A stretch of 17,788 nt of DNA from an uncultured Clostridia bacterium (GTDB lineage Bacteria > Bacillota > Clostridia > Peptostreptococcales > Anaerovoracaceae), in the NCBI GenBank assembly GCA_937889655.1, contig CALBZG010000131.1, positions 1-17,788 on the forward strand, read 5' to 3'. Below are positions 14,792 to 17,788 of the stretch, piece after piece (the first letter of the stretch is position 1; the number at the start of each line of letters is the position of its first letter). The position numbers and the translations under genes are program-made. The notes beneath the pieces are model-generated. The model was not told where the DNA came from, ran no database searches, and saw only the letters and a program-made list of their open reading frames with translations.

Positions 14792-15550
14792 ATGAGAGCA
14801 AAATTTATAGCCGGAAACTGGAAGATGTTCAAAACCACAGCTGAAGCCCTGAAATTTGCCGAAGAATTTAAAGGAATTTATCATAAGCCTGGCGTTCAGA
14901 CAGCTGTGCATACAGCGATATGCGCACCATACACTCAATTGGCAGCCCTGGTCGGTGCTTTTTCCGGGAGCGGGATCAAAGTCGGAGCGCAGAATGTGCA
15001 TTATGAAAAAGAAGGCGCATTCACAGGAGAAATCTCGGCGACGATGCTTTTGGAAGCAGGCGTTGATTATTGTATTGTTGGACATAGTGAAAGACGAAGG
15101 TATTTTGGAGAGACAGATGATGCATGCAATAAGAAGCTGCACAGATGTTTTGAAGCCGGAATACTGCCGATCCTCTGCGTCGGCGAGATTCTGGAAGAGC
15201 GCGATGCAGGGAAAGAATTTGAAGTAGTAGAAAAACAGATCAAAGAAGCATTAAAGGGTTTGACATCCGGGCAAGTTTCGGCACTGACAGTTGCTTATGA
15301 ACCAGTATGGGCAATCGGTACAGGAAGAAATGCCACTCCGGCGCAGGCAAGCGAAATGTGTGGCTTTATCAGGAATATCGTATCAGGACTTTATGATACC
15401 GGCACTGCCGGGAGCCTCATCATTCAGTATGGTGGAAGCGTCAAGCCCGAAAATGCTGCGGAAATCCTGAACATGCCTGAAATCGACGGGGCATTGGTAG
15501 GCGGTGCCAGTTTGGAGCCGGCAACTTTTATGGATATTATAAATTTTTAA
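14792..15550 (+). CDS. tpiA: Triosephosphate isomerase
   Basis: Interconverts dihydroxyacetone phosphate and glyceraldehyde-3-phosphate. The product is 252 residues. Catalytic residues are in place: Lys11 in AGNWKM, His98 in IVGHSERR and Glu170 in AYEPVWAIGTG; the phosphate loop YGGSVKPENA is near the C-terminus. An in-frame GTG at 14783 could add three residues, but AAGGGG (14778-14783) is correctly spaced only for ATG 14792, where the conserved MRAKFIAGNWK begins. It follows pgk by 15 bases. Confidence 0.97.
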   Translation: MRAKFIAGNWKMFKTTAEALKFAEEFKGIYHKPGVQTAVHTAICAPYTQLAALVGAFSGSGIKVGAQNVHYEKEGAFTGEISATMLLEAGVDYCIVGHSERRRYFGETDDACNKKLHRCFEAGILPILCVGEILEERDAGKEFEVVEKQIKEALKGLTSGQVSALTVAYEPVWAIGTGRNATPAQASEMCGFIRNIVSGLYDTGTAGSLIIQYGGSVKPENAAEILNMPEIDGALVGGASLEPATFMDIINF

Positions 15551-15551
15551 T

Positions 15552-15574
15552 AAACGTTTTTAAGAGGAACGTTT
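15552..15574 (+). other. Short hairpin between tpiA and eno
   Basis: AAACGTT (15552-15558) and AACGTTT (15568-15574) form a seven-base stem, two wobble pairs longer if G-U is allowed, in the 56-base gap before eno. There is no U tract, so it is not an intrinsic terminator; it could be an mRNA processing or stability element, or chance. Confidence 0.25.
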
Positions 15575-15606
15575 GTGCAGGTTGAATTTGAAAGGAGAAG
15601 CTTTAT

Positions 15607-16896
15607 ATGTCATTTATCGATGATGTAGTCGCCAGAGAAATACTTGATTCAAGAGGAAATCCGACTATTGAGGTAGAGATTTATCTGGAGGATGGGACCA
15701 TGGGCAGCGCTATTGTGCCTTCTGGAGCATCAACAGGGATCCACGAGGCTGTGGAGCTGAGGGACGATGATAAGAACCGCTATTTGGGAAAGGGTGTTTT
15801 AAAAGCTGTTTCTAATGTCAATGACATTATCGCCGATGAAATAATCGGTTATAATGTTTTGGATCAGGTCGGACTCGACAAAATGCTGATCGATCTGGAT
15901 GGTACGCCTAATAAGAGCAAGCTGGGCGCTAATGCTATACTGGGAGTTTCCCTTGCAGCTGCAGACGCGGCAGCAAACTATTGTGGTTTGCCGCTATTCC
16001 AGTATTTAGGCGGAGTAAATGCTAAAGTGCTTCCAACGCCTATGATGAATATATTGAACGGTGGGTCCCACGCTGACAGCAATGTTGACTTTCAGGAGTT
16101 CATGATCATGCCGGTTGGCGCTTCATCATTTCGGGAAGCATTGAGAATGGGAGCGGAAGTATTCCACAACCTGAAGGCAGTTCTGAAATCCAGAGGGTTG
16201 AACACTGCAGTAGGTGATGAAGGCGGATTTGCTCCAAACCTGGAGACTAACGAAGAGGCCATCAAAATCATCGTGGAGGCTATTCAAAAAGCGGGTTATA
16301 AACCTGGTGAAGAAATTAAGATCGCCCTGGATATCGCCGCATCTGAATTCTATGATACAAAAAATAAATTATACAACATGAAAGGAGAGGGTGTAGTGAA
16401 AACCTCTTCTGAAATGGTGGATTATTATGAAAAGCTGGTTAATGAATATCCTATCATATCTATTGAGGATGGATTGGACGAAGATGATTGGGACGGATGG
16501 AAGATCCTGACCGACCGCCTTGGGAAGAAAGTTCAATTGGTTGGAGATGACTTGTTTGTTACAAATACCAGGCGCCTGAAACAGGGGATCGAGATGGGTG
16601 TAGCAAACTCCATACTGATAAAAGTGAACCAGATCGGAACTTTAACGGAAACTCTGGATGCGATCGAAATGGCAAAAAGAGCCGGTTACAGCGCAGTGGT
16701 ATCTCACAGAAGCGGCGAGACGGAGGATGTTACGATCGCCGATATCGTGGTAGCGGTCAACGCCGGACAAATCAAAACAGGCAGTCTTTCCCGGACGGAC
16801 AGGATAGCAAAATACAATCAATTGCTGAGACTCGAAGAGATGTTGGGAACATCAGGCAGCTATGCCGGTTTGGATGCATTCTACAATATAAAGTAA
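15607..16896 (+). CDS. eno: Enolase (phosphopyruvate hydratase)
   Basis: Dehydrates 2-phosphoglycerate to phosphoenolpyruvate. The 429 residues are full length. It opens FIDDVVAREILDSRGNPTIE. Further motifs are VPSGASTGIHEAVELRD, MMNILNGGSHADSNVDFQEF, the acid residue Glu205 in VGDEGGFAP, Mg-binding acidic residues in IALDIAASEFY, ISIEDGLDEDDWDGW and LVGDDLFVTN, the base Lys339 in ILIKVNQIGTLTE, and the signature SHRSGETEDVTIADI. AAAGGAG lies about ten bases upstream of the ATG. It directly follows tpiA; phosphoglycerate mutase, commonly encoded between them, is not here. Confidence 0.97.
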   Translation: MSFIDDVVAREILDSRGNPTIEVEIYLEDGTMGSAIVPSGASTGIHEAVELRDDDKNRYLGKGVLKAVSNVNDIIADEIIGYNVLDQVGLDKMLIDLDGTPNKSKLGANAILGVSLAAADAAANYCGLPLFQYLGGVNAKVLPTPMMNILNGGSHADSNVDFQEFMIMPVGASSFREALRMGAEVFHNLKAVLKSRGLNTAVGDEGGFAPNLETNEEAIKIIVEAIQKAGYKPGEEIKIALDIAASEFYDTKNKLYNMKGEGVVKTSSEMVDYYEKLVNEYPIISIEDGLDEDDWDGWKILTDRLGKKVQLVGDDLFVTNTRRLKQGIEMGVANSILIKVNQIGTLTETLDAIEMAKRAGYSAVVSHRSGETEDVTIADIVVAVNAGQIKTGSLSRTDRIAKYNQLLRLEEMLGTSGSYAGLDAFYNIK

Positions 16897-16956
16897 ATAC
16901 GAAAACATACTTTGATTTGACCATCCTCGATATAGTTGTATTACCCACGAAATTTC

Positions 16957-16985
16957 TTGATTTTTATTCAGTGGTGTGTTAATAT
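16957..16985 (+). promoter_or_regulatory. Possible promoter of secG
   Basis: TTGATT (16957-16962) and TAATAT (16980-16985) are 17 bases apart, about 30 bases before secG; each has four of six or better. A second pair, TTGACC (16917) and TATTAC (16939) with 16 bases between, lies just upstream. The 119-base eno-secG gap has no convincing terminator, so read-through from eno is also possible. Confidence 0.3.
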
Positions 16986-17015
16986 TATCGAGTTATCGCA
17001 TAAGGGAGGTTAAAA

Positions 17016-17249
17016 ATGGGAAAAATAGTTCTGATGGTTTTACTGTCAATAGCGAGTTTAATACTAATAGCCAGCATATTGCTCCAATCCGCAAATAGCG
17101 CGGGATTATCAGGATCGATAGGGGGTGGCGCAGAGCAACTTTTTGGCAAAAAAAAGAGCAAGGGATATGAAGCTCTCCTTCAGAAGATAACAAAGGTCGC
17201 AGCTGTTTGCTTCATTGCCATCTCGTTAGCCTTAGTAGCTATCGAATAA
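17016..17249 (+). CDS. secG: Preprotein translocase subunit SecG
   Basis: Small integral membrane subunit that assists the SecYE channel during protein export. The 77 residues have two hydrophobic helices (about 4-24 and 56-75). Between them is the conserved cytoplasmic loop: LLQSANSAGLSGSIGGGAEQLFG followed by a Lys-rich KKKSKG stretch (residues 22-50). AGGGAGGT precedes the ATG. Placement after eno is common in Firmicutes; the rnr and smpB genes that often follow are replaced here by hppA. Confidence 0.93.
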   Translation: MGKIVLMVLLSIASLILIASILLQSANSAGLSGSIGGGAEQLFGKKKSKGYEALLQKITKVAAVCFIAISLALVAIE

Positions 17250-17300
17250 TTGGCTGAAGGATCTATAACAATTTGTTTAATATTATTAAATAATAAATAT

Positions 17301-17352
17301 TTGGCTATTAACAAAGAGGCGCCATTGGCACCTCTTTGTGTTGGTAGCCGAA
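17301..17352 (+). other. Stem-loop in the secG-hppA intergenic region
   Basis: ACAAAGAGGCGCC (17311-17323) pairs with GGCACCTCTTTGT (17327-17339) around an ATT loop with a single mismatch. An outer helix GGCTA (17303-17307) / TAGCC (17345-17349) may enclose it. No U tract follows, so termination would need help; the hppA ribosome site starts about five bases after the structure. It could be a weak secG terminator or a leader structure of hppA. Confidence 0.5.
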
Positions 17353-17373
17353 AAAAAAGGGAGGTATCATAAA

Positions 17374-17761
17374 ATGAGCACTTTAAGTATCGTCGCTCCT
17401 CTAAGCGCTGTTGTAGCATTGATCTTTGCCTACGGCTTCACTGCCTGGGTTTCAAGGCTGATGAGGGGTCGCAAAAAATGAAAGACATCGCTTCTTACAT
17501 CAGAGAAGGCGCTATGGCATTTCTGAAAAGAGAATACCAAGCTATGGCTGTTGTGATCGTTGTTTGCTTTCTGGTCATAGGCCTTGCTATCGGTTGGCTC
17601 ACTGCAGGTCTTTATGTCTGTGGCGCCGTTTTTTCCGTACTTGCAGGTTTCTTTGGCATGAATGTCGCAACAAAGGGAAATGTAAGAACAGCAAATGCAG
17701 CTCTGCAATCCGGAATGGGAAAAGCTCTGAAAATGGCTTTCAGATCCGGAGCGGTTCTGGG
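17374..17761 (+). CDS. hppA: Membrane-bound proton/sodium-pumping pyrophosphatase, N-terminal fragment with an apparent frameshift
   Basis: Start of a pump that couples pyrophosphate hydrolysis to H+ or Na+ export. AAGGGAGGT precedes ATG 17374. The first frame encodes a helix (MSTLSIVAPLSAVVALIFAYGF) and reads to a TGA at 17479-17481. The family-like continuation is in the frame one base back: FKADEGSQKMKDI from 17451, then ASYIREGAMAFLKREY, a second helix, and FFGMNVATKGNVRTANAA, a hallmark of these pumps. Adding one base, for example a T in GGGTTTC at about 17447-17452, joins the halves as AWVFKADEGSQKM. This is best explained as a sequencing or assembly error near the contig end; a true mutation is possible. 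The remaining ~500 residues lie beyond the end, so ion type and K+ dependence cannot be judged. Bases from 17762 are adapter. Confidence 0.85.
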
Positions 17762-17788
17762 AGATCGGAAGAGCACACGTCTGAACTC
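17762..17788 (+). other. Illumina TruSeq-type adapter sequence (contamination, not genome)
   Basis: The final 27 bases begin AGATCGGAAGAGC, the universal start of Illumina adapters, and continue with the read-1 (indexed) adapter sequence without a mismatch that I can see. The biological sequence therefore ends at 17761, or 17762 if the first A is genomic. Confidence 0.97.

Noticed and set aside
14050..14838. A 262-codon open frame on the minus strand opposite pgk and the start of tpiA
   Set aside because: It is fully antisense to a well-conserved gene, has no ribosome site or recognisable protein features, and mirrors pgk codon structure.
16926..16992. CTCGATA and TATCGAG inverted repeat between eno and secG
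   Set aside because: Seven-base arms more than 50 bases apart are expected by chance and do not coincide with another signal.
17325..17341. TTGGCAC followed by CTCTTTG resembles a sigma-54 (-24/-12) promoter before hppA
   Set aside because: The -12 element would be TTGT rather than TTGC with a spacing one base short, and the GGCAC belongs to the right arm of a stem-loop.
17473..17481. A6 run followed by TGA as a programmed -1 frameshift site in hppA
   Set aside because: The family-like sequence in the shifted frame (FKADEGSQ) begins about 22 bases before the A run, so the break is near 17450, where TGG GTT TCA is not a slippery heptamer.

Overview
The window looks like a chromosomal contig from a low-to-mid GC anaerobic Firmicute of the class Clostridia, probably an amino-acid fermenter. 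The grounds are: strong AGGAGG-type ribosome sites; the sigma-54 gene rpoN next to glycolytic genes, an arrangement I recall from clostridia such as C. difficile; a Ptb/Buk pair with a ferredoxin-dependent 2-oxoacid oxidoreductase; a SEC-C protein; and a membrane pyrophosphatase. The genus cannot be named. No tRNA, rRNA, CRISPR array or insertion sequence was seen, and no gene-free stretch exceeds about 225 bases.

Layout. (1) 1-3409, minus strand: a two-gene RND efflux system. The adaptor comes first, then a permease that runs off the left edge. Its promoter holds a cluster of GACC/GGTC palindromes typical of a TetR-type repressor target. (2) 3664-8676, plus strand: nth (endonuclease III) followed almost without gaps by ptb, iorA, iorB and buk. 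The last four form a complete route from an (aryl)pyruvate to the free acid with ATP: IorAB makes acyl-CoA, CO2 and reduced ferredoxin, Ptb makes acyl phosphate, and Buk makes ATP. A long perfect palindrome ends this operon and the convergent one. (3) 8700-10382, minus strand: hom (homoserine dehydrogenase with a cysteine-rich tail instead of an ACT domain) then a small SEC-C protein. (4) 10564-12476, plus strand: trmL and rpoN. (5) 12538-16896, plus strand: the lower-glycolysis genes gap, pgk, tpi and eno, with no cggR regulator and no phosphoglycerate mutase between them. (6) 17016 to the end: secG and the start of hppA.

Two quality problems affect the right end. The last 27 bases (17762-17788) are Illumina adapter, not genome. 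The hppA fragment just before it carries a one-base frameshift near 17450, which is probably a contig-end error.

The best candidate for an interesting system is the ptb-iorA-iorB-buk cassette, a compact energy-conserving module for oxidising aromatic (or related) 2-oxoacids. It is transcribed divergently from an efflux pump, and copies of one operator-like motif lie over both promoters.
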